Assembly: GCF_004138325.1 (NCBI RefSeq)
Contig: NZ_SBLB01000001.1
Coordinates: 1,955,648 to 2,019,647, forward strand
DNA: 64,000 nucleotides
Source of the DNA: Spirosoma sordidisoli
Lineage (GTDB): Bacteria; Bacteroidota; Bacteroidia; Cytophagales; Spirosomataceae
Reading direction: 5' to 3'
Below the pieces are notes generated by a model, which saw only the letters and a program-made list of their open reading frames with translations, had not been told where the DNA came from and did not search any database. This document shows, one piece after another, positions 1 to 8,692 of this stretch. The first letter of the stretch is position 1; each line of letters opens with the position of its first letter. The position numbers and the translations under genes were made by a program.

Positions 1-1615
1 CCAGCACCAGAATACCTATCCCATACAGCCCGATAATGAGTTTGTTACGGTTCAGCAACCGGTCCGTCTGGGCCACGAAACCCGCCCGGACCCGATCAAA
101 CCGCGACGGCTGGGCGTCGGGCCGATGGGGTTTGTGGCTGTGGGCTTTCATGAGCCAGTTGGCCAGCACCGGCACCAGGCTCTGCGCCAGAAAGTACGAT
201 ACGGTCATGGCAAATCCGATCGACAGCGACAGCGGCAGGAACATAGCCCGGGGTACGCCCGTCATGATGAACGATGGAGCAAAAACGGCCAGAATACAAA
301 GCAGGATGAGCAGGAGCGGCAGCGCTACCTCTTTGCAGGCCTCGAATACGGCCTCTTTTTTGGGCTTGCCCATCTCCAGATGCTGGTGAATATTTTCGAT
401 GGTCACCGTAGCCTGGTCGACCAGCACCCCGATGGCCAGCGCCAGACCCGACAGCGTCATAATGTTGATCGTTTGCCCGGCCAGACTCAGCCCCAGCACA
501 GCCGCGATAATCGAAATCGGAATGGTGATGATCACGATCACCGACGACCGCCAGTCGCCCAGAAACAGCAGCACCATCAGGCCGGTCAGAATAGCCCCCA
601 GCCCGCCTTCGAAAAGCAGACTCTCGACCGCGTTGATGACAAAAACCGACTGATCGAACTCGTAATTGACCTCGATGTCGTCGGGGAGCAGGCTCCGCAT
701 CTCGGGCAGTTTGGCTTTGAGCCGCGTGACCACATCCCAGGTTGAGGCATCGGCCGTTTTGACGACCGGGATGTACGACGACCGGCTTCCGTTCACGAGC
801 GCGTAGCCCGAGGTAACATCGGAACCATCCTGAACGGTGGCCACATCGCTCAGAAAAATGGTGCGGTGCCCTTCGGTAATGACCGGAATCCGGCCAAAGT
901 CCGACACCTGATCTTCGAGCGAGTTGAGCGTGGTAATGTAGGTGGTATTGTCGACCCGGATGTTGCCCGATGGTGTCATGGCATTATTGGCCGCCAGCGC
1001 CCTGACCACCTCATCGGGTGAGATGTTCATACTACGAATCCGGCCGGGGTCCAGGTTGATAACGATGGTGCGGGAGTTGGTACCGATGGGGGGCGGAGCC
1101 GTCAGCCCCGGAACGGTCGAGAACAGAGGCCGGATGCGCGTAACGGCCAGTTCGTGAATCTCTTTCAGCGACCGCGTTTTGCTCGAAAACACCAGATCGC
1201 CGATGGGTACCGACGAGGCATCATAACGCACCACCTGCGGAGGCAGCGCCCCGGGCGGGAAAAACTTCATGGCCCGGTTTACCTGAATAGCCACTTCGGC
1301 CGCGGCCTGAGCCATGTCGGTTCCTTCGTAGAAAGCCAGTTTCACGATGGTCAGCCCCTGCACGTTACGGCTCGATATGTCGCGCACGCCCCCGATGTAC
1401 AGAAACTGATCCTGCATGCGGGTGGCGAAAAAGCCTTCCATCTGCGCGGGCGACATACCGCCGTAGGGTTCGATGACGTAGATCACCGGCGAGTTGAGCC
1501 GGGGAAAGATATCGATCGGAATCCGCAGCGCCGACATAACCGAGAACGTCACTATGCCGGCAACCAGCACCAGCACCGATATCGGGCGTTTCAACGAAGT
1601 TGATAATAAGGACAT
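1..1615 (-). CDS. RND efflux permease, AcrB/HAE1-like (3' part outside window)
   Basis: Inner-membrane proton-driven efflux pump subunit of a tripartite system. Reading the minus strand from ATG at 1615 gives about 538 residues of a protein that is usually about 1040 long, so only the N-terminal half is present. The start MSLLSTSLKRPISVLVL, the DIFP motif after the first membrane helix, the porter-domain repeats and the membrane segment containing GVLVDQATVTIEN are typical of RND permeases. In AcrB the last motif is usually VDDA; here the second Asp is Gln. The TolC-type gene stops 12 bp upstream on the same strand, so the two form an operon. The periplasmic adaptor is not in the window. A sensor pair is encoded divergently. 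The substrate cannot be read; multidrug, metal or solvent efflux are all possible. Confidence 0.9.
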   Translation of the reverse strand, partial: MSLLSTSLKRPISVLVLVAGIVTFSVMSALRIPIDIFPRLNSPVIYVIEPYGGMSPAQMEGFFATRMQDQFLYIGGVRDISSRNVQGLTIVKLAFYEGTDMAQAAAEVAIQVNRAMKFFPPGALPPQVVRYDASSVPIGDLVFSSKTRSLKEIHELAVTRIRPLFSTVPGLTAPPPIGTNSRTIVINLDPGRIRSMNISPDEVVRALAANNAMTPSGNIRVDNTTYITTLNSLEDQVSDFGRIPVITEGHRTIFLSDVATVQDGSDVTSGYALVNGSRSSYIPVVKTADASTWDVVTRLKAKLPEMRSLLPDDIEVNYEFDQSVFVINAVESLLFEGGLGAILTGLMVLLFLGDWRSSVIVIITIPISIIAAVLGLSLAGQTINIMTLSGLALAIGVLVDQATVTIENIHQHLEMGKPKKEAVFEACKEVALPLLLILLCILAVFAPSFIMTGVPRAMFLPLSLSIGFAMTVSYFLAQSLVPVLANWLMKAHSHKPHRPDAQPSRFDRVRAGFVAQTDRLLNRNKLIIGLYGIGILVL

Positions 1616-1627
1616 AAGCAGATCGGG

Positions 1628-3019
1628 TTAGCGACGGAACAGCGAATAGAATTCGTCAAGGTTATCGGTAGCCTGGGCGCGTTGCAGCCGCAGCTGAACA
1701 GCCTGGGCGCGCGTTTGTACCACTTCTTTCTCCACGGCCGTAAGCAGGGTTAGCGCATCGGTCAGGCTCAGCACGGTTTCCAGACCGTTGTTGTACAGCG
1801 AAAGTCGCTGGGTGTAAGCCTCCCGGGCCGAACGAAGGGCGTTAGGAAGCTCGGCCAGCTGGTTCTGCACCACAGCCAGCCGGGCATTGGCGATACCGAG
1901 GGTGTTCTGCAACTGCAGCTGAGCTACCATCAGCTGATTACGGGCCTCCTCGACCCGAAACTGCTGCAGCCGGACCCGACTGGTAGCCCGCCGAAAATCC
2001 ATCAGATTGGCCGTAGCCGCCACTCCCAGCAGATAGTTGGTACGGCTGTAAGACAGCCCCGGCAGAAGCGGGCCGTAGTTATTGTCGACATCCAGACTGG
2101 AGCCGCGCGCCCAGGTTGCGCCCAGCAGCGTTACCCGCGGCAGCGCCGATTTCCGGATCAGGTCGACCTCGGCCACCTGTCGGGTAATGAGTCGTTGCTG
2201 AACCTGCAGCAGCGGGTGAGCCGAAACGGGTTCAGGGTCAGCCAGCGGTATAAGCAACGGGTCGACGCGCAGCGCTGTGTCGATCTCGATTTGGTCGATG
2301 GGCCGTCCGGTCAGGGTAGCCAGCTGAACCCGCGCCCGCTGCCGCTCTTCCTGCATGCGCAGATAGGCCAGCCGGGCGCGCGACAGGGCCGCCCGTGCCA
2401 GCGACGAGTCGAGTCCCGGCTTGATGCCGTTGCGAACGAGGTTGGCGATAATTCGGTGTACGGTATCGACCCGGGCCAGGTTCCGCTGCTCGATCTGCAG
2501 GTTCTGCTCGGTCCAGAACAAATCCAGAAAACTGCTGATTACGGTTTGCCGCAGTCCGAACCGCTCCCGTTCCAGACCGGCCTCCCCTACGGCGATGTCG
2601 GCCCGCAAGAGCTGGTTTTCGGCCGCAAACCGGCCAAAGTTATATACCTCCCAGTCGGCGCTAGCCAGCGCAATGTTACCCGTTGCCAGATCGGCCTGGT
2701 TATCGGCGCGCCGGGCGCCCGACGTGGGCACAATGAGTCCCAGCGAGAAATACGAACCCGACAGCCCGTTGGCCGTACCGATATTGGTCTGGCTATGGAC
2801 ACGCACATTCGGCAGCCGGTTATCAGCAAGAATCTGGCTGTTGGCTCTCAGCGCGCCCAGCGCCGACTGCCGGGCGGCCAGCGTAGGGTATTGCGCCAGG
2901 GTGGCCGCTACGGCCTCTTCGAGGGTCAGTCGCTGCTGGGCCTGCAATCGGGTTGGCAGACCGACCAGACCGCTGATCGCACACATCCAGATAGTAAGCA
3001 AACGAGCCGCGTGAGGCAT
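1628..3019 (-). CDS. TolC family outer-membrane efflux channel
   Basis: Outer-membrane exit duct for the adjacent RND pump. The product is about 463 aa, normal for the family. It begins with a signal peptide (MPHAARLLTIWMCAISGLVG, cleavage probably after LQA), followed by QRLTLEEAVAATLAQYPTLA, the usual start of the first TolC repeat, and long amphipathic helices with the second repeat from about residue 270. A TTG lies upstream at 3025, but the ATG at 3019 gives a cleaner signal peptide and is preferred. First gene of the operon with the RND permease, divergent from the response regulator at 3201. Confidence 0.9.
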   Translation of the reverse strand: MPHAARLLTIWMCAISGLVGLPTRLQAQQRLTLEEAVAATLAQYPTLAARQSALGALRANSQILADNRLPNVRVHSQTNIGTANGLSGSYFSLGLIVPTSGARRADNQADLATGNIALASADWEVYNFGRFAAENQLLRADIAVGEAGLERERFGLRQTVISSFLDLFWTEQNLQIEQRNLARVDTVHRIIANLVRNGIKPGLDSSLARAALSRARLAYLRMQEERQRARVQLATLTGRPIDQIEIDTALRVDPLLIPLADPEPVSAHPLLQVQQRLITRQVAEVDLIRKSALPRVTLLGATWARGSSLDVDNNYGPLLPGLSYSRTNYLLGVAATANLMDFRRATSRVRLQQFRVEEARNQLMVAQLQLQNTLGIANARLAVVQNQLAELPNALRSAREAYTQRLSLYNNGLETVLSLTDALTLLTAVEKEVVQTRAQAVQLRLQRAQATDNLDEFYSLFRR

Positions 3020-3200
3020 AGGCAACGGAACAGTTGAGTAAAAGGTCGCCGGATCGGTTGAGCCGGTCAGTAACCAAAATAACCACCGGGTCCATTAGAG
3101 ACTTCTGAGAGAGTTATTACAATCTGATTAGAGTGAGCAGACGGCCGCTCATCCTGGCGTCTTCTGCTGTACTTTCGACCCTGTACTATCAGGCGCAGCT

Positions 3201-3878
3201 ATGCACGTATTGGTTGTAGAAGACGATGTTGAACTGACGCAGTTCATTCAGAAAGGCTTACAGTCTGAAGGCATCGGCGTATCCGTGGCCTTCGACGGGG
3301 TCGTTGGTCGCTCTATGGTCAATGACCGGCAGTTCGATGTGGTAGTGCTGGATATCAACATGCCGGGCCTCAATGGCTACGAGCTTTGTGCGTTCATCAA
3401 GCAGAACTGGCCCGCTATTCCGGTCATAATGCTTACCGCCCTGGGTAGTCTGGACAATAAAGTAATGGGGTTCGAGTCGGGGGCCGACGACTATCTGGCC
3501 AAACCGTTTGCCTTCAAAGAGCTGCTGTTCCGGCTGAAAGCGCTGGCCCGGCGGCATCCGTCGCGGGCGCCCCTCCCCAAACGGCTCGAACTGCTCGACC
3601 TGGCCGTCGATACCGAATCGCATCAGGTCTGGCGGGCGGGCAAGCGGGTTACGCTGACGGCCCGCGAGTACGCCCTGCTCGAATACCTGCTGCTCAACCA
3701 GGGCAAAGTAGTAAACCGGGTCGATCTGCTCGAAAACGTCTGGGATGTTCACTTTAACACCAACACCAACGTGGTTGACGTGTACATCAACTACCTGCGC
3801 CGGAAAATCGACCATGTAGAGCCGAAACTGCTGCATACCGTCTTCGGCGTGGGCTACATGCTGCGGGCCGAGCCATGA
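3201..3878 (+). CDS. OmpR/PhoB-type response regulator
   Basis: DNA-binding response regulator of 225 aa. The receiver domain spans about 1-115, with acidic pocket E7/D8/D9, phosphoacceptor D51 in VVVLDINMPG, T79 and K101 (LAKPF). A winged-helix output domain follows (about 128-223), with the typical TAREYALLEYLL and VDVYINYLRRKID helices and a C-terminal GVGYMLR hairpin. The stop overlaps the kinase start by 4 bp (ATGA), so the two are translationally coupled. Its position opposite the RND/TolC operon suggests that it controls that pump, as CusR does for Cus; this is inference. Confidence 0.95.
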   Translation: MHVLVVEDDVELTQFIQKGLQSEGIGVSVAFDGVVGRSMVNDRQFDVVVLDINMPGLNGYELCAFIKQNWPAIPVIMLTALGSLDNKVMGFESGADDYLAKPFAFKELLFRLKALARRHPSRAPLPKRLELLDLAVDTESHQVWRAGKRVTLTAREYALLEYLLLNQGKVVNRVDLLENVWDVHFNTNTNVVDVYINYLRRKIDHVEPKLLHTVFGVGYMLRAEP

Positions 3879-5248
3879 GCATCAAGCAGAAAATTACGGT
3901 TGGCTTCGGGCTGCTGGTGGCTGCGCTGCTGCTGCTGTTTTCGCTGTATATTTTCCAGACCTACGAGTCGTACCGGCGGTCGCAGATGCGGATGCGGCTG
4001 CAACGCCGGGCCCTGTCGGCCCAGCTGTTCCTGCAGAACCGGCAGGAGTTTCTGCGCTACAACTACCTGACTCTGCCCGAGCAGCACGAATCGCTGGTGA
4101 ACGCGCAGAACCGGCGCATCTACTCCTCATCGGGGCCCGACGATTACCGGATTACGCCCGCTCGGCTGGCCGAAGCGCGGCAGCAGGAGGTTTACTTTAC
4201 GTATGACAGCCCGCTCTGGGAAGACCCGAAAGAAGGCATGGCCCTATCGTTCCGGATAAATGGCGATCAGTACGTAGCCGTGGTAACCGCCTACGACCTG
4301 GCCGGGCGTCAGACCAGCAGGAACCTGCGGCTTATCCTGATTCTGGGCAATATTCTGTCGCTGGTGGTGATTGCGCTGGTCGGGTTTCTGTTTGCCCGGC
4401 GGGCCATGCGTCCGTTCGATCAGCTGATCAGCCAGCTCGACTCGGCCACGGTCAACGATTTCTCGTTTCGGCTCAGCGAAGGCAGCCCTTCCGACGAAGC
4501 GGGGTATCTGGCCGCATCGTTCAACCAGCTGCTGGCGCATCTTCAGGAACTGGCCGTCAGTCAGGAAAACTTCGTAGCCTACGCATCGCACGAGATTCGT
4601 ACTCCGCTGACGGTCGTGAAAGGCATGCTGGAAACCTCGCTGGCCTACGATCAGAGTCTGCCCGCGGCCCGGCAAAGCATCGATCAGGCACTGAGCCGGC
4701 TGGAAGGAGCCATCGAACTGGCCAATGCGCTGCTTCAGCTGGCGGAGGTGGAGGGGCTCAAAGCCATGCAATTACAGGAAGATATCAACGTAGTCGATAC
4801 TATTCTGGACACGGTGGCCTATGTGAGCGAAAAATACCCGTCCCTGACCATAGAAGTGCAGCTGACCGACGAGTTTACCGAACAAAGCTCAACGGTGCGG
4901 GTCATCGGAAACGCTACGCTGCTGCGTACTGCCCTGATCAACATTGCCGATAATGCCGGTAAGTATTCGTCGTTTCAGCCCGTCGATATACGGGTTCGCT
5001 ACGAAACGGGCTGGATCGTTATCGACATTACCGACCGGGGTATCGGCATCCCCGAAGCGCAGCTGACCGATGTGTTTCTGCCGATGATGCGGGCCGAAAA
5101 TGTAGGGCGGATTCAGGGGTTCGGCCTGGGGCTGACCCTGGCCCGAAAAATTGTTGATCTCCACCAGGGCTACCTGCTGCTGCACTCCGTACCTACCCGG
5201 GGCACTACCGTTTCGCTGCGGCTGCCGGCCCGGCCCCTCTGGCCGTAA
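3875..5248 (+). CDS. Sensor histidine kinase (HAMP-HisKA-HATPase)
   Basis: Membrane sensor kinase of 457 aa, partner of the preceding regulator. Transmembrane helices lie at about 8-28 and 152-174 and flank a periplasmic sensor region of about 120 aa. A HAMP-like segment follows (about 175-228). The phosphorylation site is H239 in FVAYASHEIRTPL. The ATPase domain has the N-box N360 (NIADNAGKYS), the G1 box DRGIGIP (387-393) and the G2 box GFGLGL (415-420). All catalytic residues are present. Architecture matches CusS/BaeS-type kinases that watch the envelope and control efflux pumps; the signal is unknown. Confidence 0.94.
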   Translation: MSIKQKITVGFGLLVAALLLLFSLYIFQTYESYRRSQMRMRLQRRALSAQLFLQNRQEFLRYNYLTLPEQHESLVNAQNRRIYSSSGPDDYRITPARLAEARQQEVYFTYDSPLWEDPKEGMALSFRINGDQYVAVVTAYDLAGRQTSRNLRLILILGNILSLVVIALVGFLFARRAMRPFDQLISQLDSATVNDFSFRLSEGSPSDEAGYLAASFNQLLAHLQELAVSQENFVAYASHEIRTPLTVVKGMLETSLAYDQSLPAARQSIDQALSRLEGAIELANALLQLAEVEGLKAMQLQEDINVVDTILDTVAYVSEKYPSLTIEVQLTDEFTEQSSTVRVIGNATLLRTALINIADNAGKYSSFQPVDIRVRYETGWIVIDITDRGIGIPEAQLTDVFLPMMRAENVGRIQGFGLGLTLARKIVDLHQGYLLLHSVPTRGTTVSLRLPARPLWP

Positions 5249-5259
5249 GCGAGCCGGTG

Positions 5260-5766
5260 TCAGGCCAGGGCCAGCCCGGCCAGCGGCAGACCGAACCAGT
5301 TGGCCAGTACGGACACGAGCAGGTTATGGTCGTCGCGCTGGGGCAAACCCGACACGGCCAGCGTACCGACGCAACCCGTTCCGCGCAGGATCAGCGGAAA
5401 ACAGCCGCCAAAAGGCGCATAGTCTCTGAGGTCGAGGCCCGAGCGTTCCTGCAGGGAGGTTTGCCGCTGTTGCAGATCGAGCCCTACGGCGTAGGAACTC
5501 CGGTGGAAACGCAGCACCACGTTGCGTTTGCGCCGAATCCAGTCGGCATTGTCGGCGGTGGTACCGGGCATGGCGTAGAAGAACAGCGGCTGACCAGCCA
5601 GCTGAATCTCGATGGCAACGGCTTTGCCGGCGGCTTCGGCGGCTTCTTTGAGCCGGGTACCGAGCTGCCAGGCGGTATCGGCCGTGAAGGTATCGAACTG
5701 GAGCTGCTGCTCCTGAACGGCAAGCCGGTCGAGGTCGGCCTGTACATCAATGGGGACAGTATCCAT
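5260..5766 (-). CDS. UPF0303 / heme-degrading-domain-like protein
   Basis: Cytoplasmic protein of 168 aa with the GlcG/HbpS-like alpha-beta fold (DUF336 group). The signature WIRRKRNVVLRFHRSSY and the C-terminal Gly-rich stretch GGCFPLILRGTGCVGTLAVS are characteristic of UPF0303. Some relatives bind heme or cobalamin cofactors; the biochemical role here is not known. It is convergent with the kinase gene (12 bp between stops) and lies 93 bp downstream of the phytanoyl-CoA dioxygenase-like gene on the same strand, so the two may be co-transcribed. Family assignment is firm; function is not. Confidence 0.8.
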   Translation of the reverse strand: MDTVPIDVQADLDRLAVQEQQLQFDTFTADTAWQLGTRLKEAAEAAGKAVAIEIQLAGQPLFFYAMPGTTADNADWIRRKRNVVLRFHRSSYAVGLDLQQRQTSLQERSGLDLRDYAPFGGCFPLILRGTGCVGTLAVSGLPQRDDHNLLVSVLANWFGLPLAGLALA

Positions 5767-5859
5767 AGGTAGCGGAGTAACGAGTTAGGGCCGGGTCGTA
5801 AGGGAGGAGTTACCGCTTCTGACGACCCGGCCCTGACAGAACCACAGGCAGCCGCTTCT

Positions 5860-6855
5860 CTACTCGTCGGCCCAGCGGGTCAGGCCCAGCAGTTTTTTAC
5901 CCAGCTCGCTTAGTTCGGCGGTCTGGTGGCGGGTGCGCTCCCAGCCGCGCGGGTCGCCGGGAAAGGCGTAGCCCTCGGGGGCGATGCGGTCGCGCCAGGA
6001 CGTGATGCGCCACTGCCGCAGGGCTTCGTTGTCTTCTTCGGCCGGCATCATGGATATATACTGCGCAATCCGCACCTGATCGGCCGAGCGGTTGGGCCGG
6101 ATGCCGTGGGGCTGGGTGCTGTTGAAGATCAGCAGATCGCCGGCGTTCATCTTTACCTTGACCAGCTTGTCTTCGAAGCCCGTTATATCGGGTTTGAACC
6201 GGTTGCGGTCGGCGGGTTGGGTCAGCTTCCAGGTGTCGTAGGTGCGATACAGCTCGGGTATGCACTGGAAACCGCCCATGTTTTCATCGTTCTGATCGGC
6301 CAGGGCCAGCACCCCCTGCACGTTCTGAGGGCGGGTTTCGGGGTCGTAGTCCCAGTGAATGAATCCTTTGAAGGTATCCTGCGGACGCAGCGGAAAATTC
6401 AGGTTGGCCCGGTCGATGGTTACCCAGAGGTGCTCGGTGCCCCAGATGTCGACAAACGCATCGTAGACGCGGGGGTACTGGCGGTTATCCCATTGGTACT
6501 GGTGGTTATAGAGCTCGACCATGCCGCTGCCGATCAGCTCTTTCATCTGCATATCGGCCCGCGGGGGCGCGTACCAGGTGCCGGGGTCGTTGGGGTCTTT
6601 TTCTTCAAACGCCCACAGAAAACGGGCCAGCCGCTCGGCCTGTTCGCGCGGCACGGCCTGTTTGACAACGATATAACCGTTTTCTTTCCAGAACTGCCAG
6701 TCGGCTTCTGATAGCACCCGCAGCGGTTTGACCGTTTCGCCGGAACGGTCGCTCAGGCTGATTTTGCTGCTGGTAGCCGTTGAGGGGTTGCCCGGAATGT
6801 CTTTGTGGGCGTTGGCGGGCGCCATGGTCGGCGTCATGGTTGGAGTTGCTTCCAT
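5860..6855 (-). CDS. Phytanoyl-CoA dioxygenase (PhyH) family oxygenase
   Basis: Fe(II)/2-oxoglutarate-dependent oxygenase-like protein of 331 aa. The jelly-roll core lies at about 50-275. The metal triad can be assigned as H167 and D169 (FIHWDYD) with distal H250 in NSTQPHGIRPNRS; an Arg just after it (R253 or R256) could bind the 2-oxoglutarate carboxylate. The first 40 residues are low in complexity and lack any clear signal peptide. PhyH-family enzymes hydroxylate many small molecules, so the substrate cannot be predicted. The gene is divergent from an AraC-type regulator whose N-terminal cupin may sense a related metabolite. A promoter box is visible at 6891-6898. Confidence 0.86.
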   Translation of the reverse strand: MEATPTMTPTMAPANAHKDIPGNPSTATSSKISLSDRSGETVKPLRVLSEADWQFWKENGYIVVKQAVPREQAERLARFLWAFEEKDPNDPGTWYAPPRADMQMKELIGSGMVELYNHQYQWDNRQYPRVYDAFVDIWGTEHLWVTIDRANLNFPLRPQDTFKGFIHWDYDPETRPQNVQGVLALADQNDENMGGFQCIPELYRTYDTWKLTQPADRNRFKPDITGFEDKLVKVKMNAGDLLIFNSTQPHGIRPNRSADQVRIAQYISMMPAEEDNEALRQWRITSWRDRIAPEGYAFPGDPRGWERTRHQTAELSELGKKLLGLTRWADE

Positions 6856-6890
6856 ACGAACTGATCGGTAAAAACAGGGTTTGGTTACGA

Positions 6891-6898
6891 CAAAGGTA
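6891..6898 (-). promoter_or_regulatory. Bacteroidota -7 box (TACCTTTG) of the PhyH gene
   Basis: On the minus strand the sequence matches the TAnnTTTG consensus and ends 36 nt before the ATG at 6855. A clear -33 TTTG is not visible. It lies in the short divergent space shared with the AraC regulator. Confidence 0.45.
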
Positions 6899-7011
6899 GC
6901 CCGACCGGGGCGGGAGGTGTTATGACGAAACTAGCCCTTTTTTGTACTATATTGCTCTCGGATAGCACCAGACTCTCACAAACCAGCAGATATGCACAAA
7001 ATTTGCCCCGT

Positions 7012-7866
7012 ATGAAACTAGCGCTCGAACAGATCAGCCCGGATGCCGACAGCTCGTTCCATATCCTGCTGACGCCCCACCTGAGCGACGTTTTCCTGTG
7101 GCATTACCACCCGGAGTATGAGATTGTGTTTATCGAAGGCGCCAGCGGCACCCGCCACGTAGGCAACCACATTTCGCGCTACGAAGGCAGCGACCTCGTT
7201 TTTATTGGCCCCAACGTGCCGCACCTGAACTTCGACTACGGGGTCAGGACCGAGCACCGCAAAGTGGTGGTCCAGCTGAAAGAAAACTTTCTGGGTGAGG
7301 TGTTCTGGCAGGCCCCCGAGCTGGCTGCTGTTACCCGCCTGTTCGAGCGCGCCCGGTCGGGGCTGTCGTTCTACGGGGCTACCAAGGAGGCCGTTGGGCA
7401 GCAACTGAGCCAGCTAGCCGGGCTGCCGTCGTTCGAGCGGCTGCTCAGCTTGCTTCGCATCTTTCAGCAACTGGCTACCAGCACCGAATACACTCCCTTA
7501 CACGGCCAGGCGGTGGCCAGTGCCTATAACCTCAACGAGCAGCAGCGGCTGAAACGGGTGCATCAGTTCATTGTCGACGAGTATGCGCGTAAAATCGAGA
7601 TTCCGGAGGTGGCTGCCCTGGCCAGCCTTACCGAATCGGCCTTCTGCCGCTACTTCAAACGGATTACCGGGCTTACGTTTACCCAGTTTCTGAACCAGTA
7701 CCGGATCAATCAGGCGCAGAAGCTGCTGCTCATGGACCATACCGTATCGGAAGCCTGCTTTGCCTGCGGATTCGAGAGTCTGTCGTATTTCAACCGGATT
7801 TTCAGGCGGCTGACCGGCGAGAACCCGCTTCAGTTCAAGAAACGCCACCGCCAGGACCTGACCTGA
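7012..7866 (+). CDS. AraC family transcriptional regulator with cupin sensor domain
   Basis: One-component regulator. The N-terminal cupin (FLWHYHPEYEIVFIEGASG to VFIGPNVPHLN) is expected to bind a small ligand. The C-terminal pair of helix-turn-helix motifs starts around IEIPEVAALASLTESAFCRY and ends with VSEACFACGFESLSYFNRIF, the AraC signature. The reading frame is open from an ATG at 6922, but the ATG at 7012 gives the usual family length (284 aa), and the AT-rich stretch between the two looks like promoter, so 7012 is preferred. Divergent from the PhyH-family gene, which it probably controls (inference). Confidence 0.9.
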   Translation: MKLALEQISPDADSSFHILLTPHLSDVFLWHYHPEYEIVFIEGASGTRHVGNHISRYEGSDLVFIGPNVPHLNFDYGVRTEHRKVVVQLKENFLGEVFWQAPELAAVTRLFERARSGLSFYGATKEAVGQQLSQLAGLPSFERLLSLLRIFQQLATSTEYTPLHGQAVASAYNLNEQQRLKRVHQFIVDEYARKIEIPEVAALASLTESAFCRYFKRITGLTFTQFLNQYRINQAQKLLLMDHTVSEACFACGFESLSYFNRIFRRLTGENPLQFKKRHRQDLT

Positions 7867-7927
7867 CCTTTTTTGCAATCCCGACGAAGGACCGGGCCAC
7901 CGGGATACCAAAAAACGGCGGGTCGCT

Positions 7928-8230
7928 TTACAGTTTAAACGCCAGGCCGGGTTCGGTGGGCATGGATGCCGGGTGCAGGAGCTGGAGCAGGACGGCCCGC
8001 TCGGCGGTAGAGAGGTGTTGCTGCAGATACCCGGCCAGGTTGCCATAGGTAGCGGTTGCAAAAGCCGGATGCAGCGCCTGGTACGCTCTTACGCAGCGGA
8101 TGATCCGTTTCAACTGACCCGTGTATGTCAGCTGCCGATCGATCTGCTCCGATGAATCTGGTTCGAAGATGGTCATCAGCACGCAGCGTATACTCGTAAG
8201 GGTTGCGGCCTTGTACAGTTTCCAGATCAT
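7928..8230 (-). CDS. Hypothetical protein, 100 aa
   Basis: Small ORF without a family that I recognise. It has no signal peptide, no membrane helix and no catalytic motif; it is predicted to be mostly helical (AYQALHPAFATATYGNLAGY and QHLSTAERAVLLQLL). Its C-terminus is convergent with the AraC gene. Composition is like neighbouring genes and the ATG is plausible, but there is no supporting domain, so it could be spurious. Confidence 0.45.
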   Translation of the reverse strand: MIWKLYKAATLTSIRCVLMTIFEPDSSEQIDRQLTYTGQLKRIIRCVRAYQALHPAFATATYGNLAGYLQQHLSTAERAVLLQLLHPASMPTEPGLAFKL

Positions 8231-8276
8231 GACTATCGTGTTTAACTAGTTGGAGAAATAAACCAGCCTATTCAGT

Positions 8277-8330
8277 GCATAAATCGTTCCAGAAGCGGGG
8301 GCAAGCCCGATTTTCTGGAACGATTTATGC
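8277..8330. repeat. Perfect 18-bp inverted repeat with nested stem
   Basis: Left arm 8277-8294 (GCATAAATCGTTCCAGAA) is exactly repeated in inverted form at 8313-8330. The 18-nt loop holds a further 4-bp pairing (CGGG with CCCG). It sits between divergent starts, has no T-tract and therefore is not a simple terminator. It could be a regulator site, an RNA structure or a palindromic mobile remnant. Confidence 0.8.
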
Positions 8331-8662
8331 TTGTTACAGTGCTAATTCTCAAATTTACTATTTTAACTTTAAAGTCAACTCATTGTTACTTATTAAACAA
8401 TGACATGGCCGTAAGTAAACAGTTTCACCTCAATCTGGCACATGAAAAAGAAAAGACGTATCATACACCACTATCATCAGCTCAACAGCCTTTCTATCAA
8501 ACGCTTATGAAAATACGATTAAAATGCACTAATCGATGAATGGTTAGTATTCGTCAATTGTTGCCCGGAAATAACTGGCCCCCATTAAAATTTGCGCTGG
8601 CCACCTGAATAATTACGTATATGGTTTTTAGTAAACTTATAATTTGCCATATTTGACACTTG

Positions 8663-8670
8663 TAACTTTA
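8663..8670 (+). promoter_or_regulatory. Promoter of the receiver/EPS operon (TAACTTTA)
   Basis: TAACTTTA differs from the Bacteroidota -7 consensus TAnnTTTG only in the last base. A TTTG at 8643-8646 is spaced 20 nt upstream, the usual distance to the -33 box. The predicted start of transcription is about 15 nt before the ATG at 8693. Confidence 0.55.
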
Positions 8671-8692
8671 CAGCAAGCACAAAGACAACCTC

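Larger units (their letters stand above)
8231..8692. other. Intergenic region with long inverted repeat and promoter
   Basis: AT-rich region between divergent genes. It contains the inverted repeat at 8277-8330 and a promoter box at 8663-8670. A 70-codon open frame at 8327-8539 begins inside the repeat arm, has no recognisable features and is not considered a gene. Confidence 0.6.

Noticed and set aside
125..745. 206-aa plus-strand open frame
   Set aside because: Antisense to the clearly coding RND permease; His/Arg/Gln-rich product typical of high-GC shadow frames.
2195..3037. 280-aa plus-strand open frame
   Set aside because: Antisense to the TolC gene, no domain, atypical composition.
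8327..8539. 70-aa plus-strand open frame
   Set aside because: Starts inside a palindrome arm in AT-rich intergenic DNA; no recognisable features or start context.
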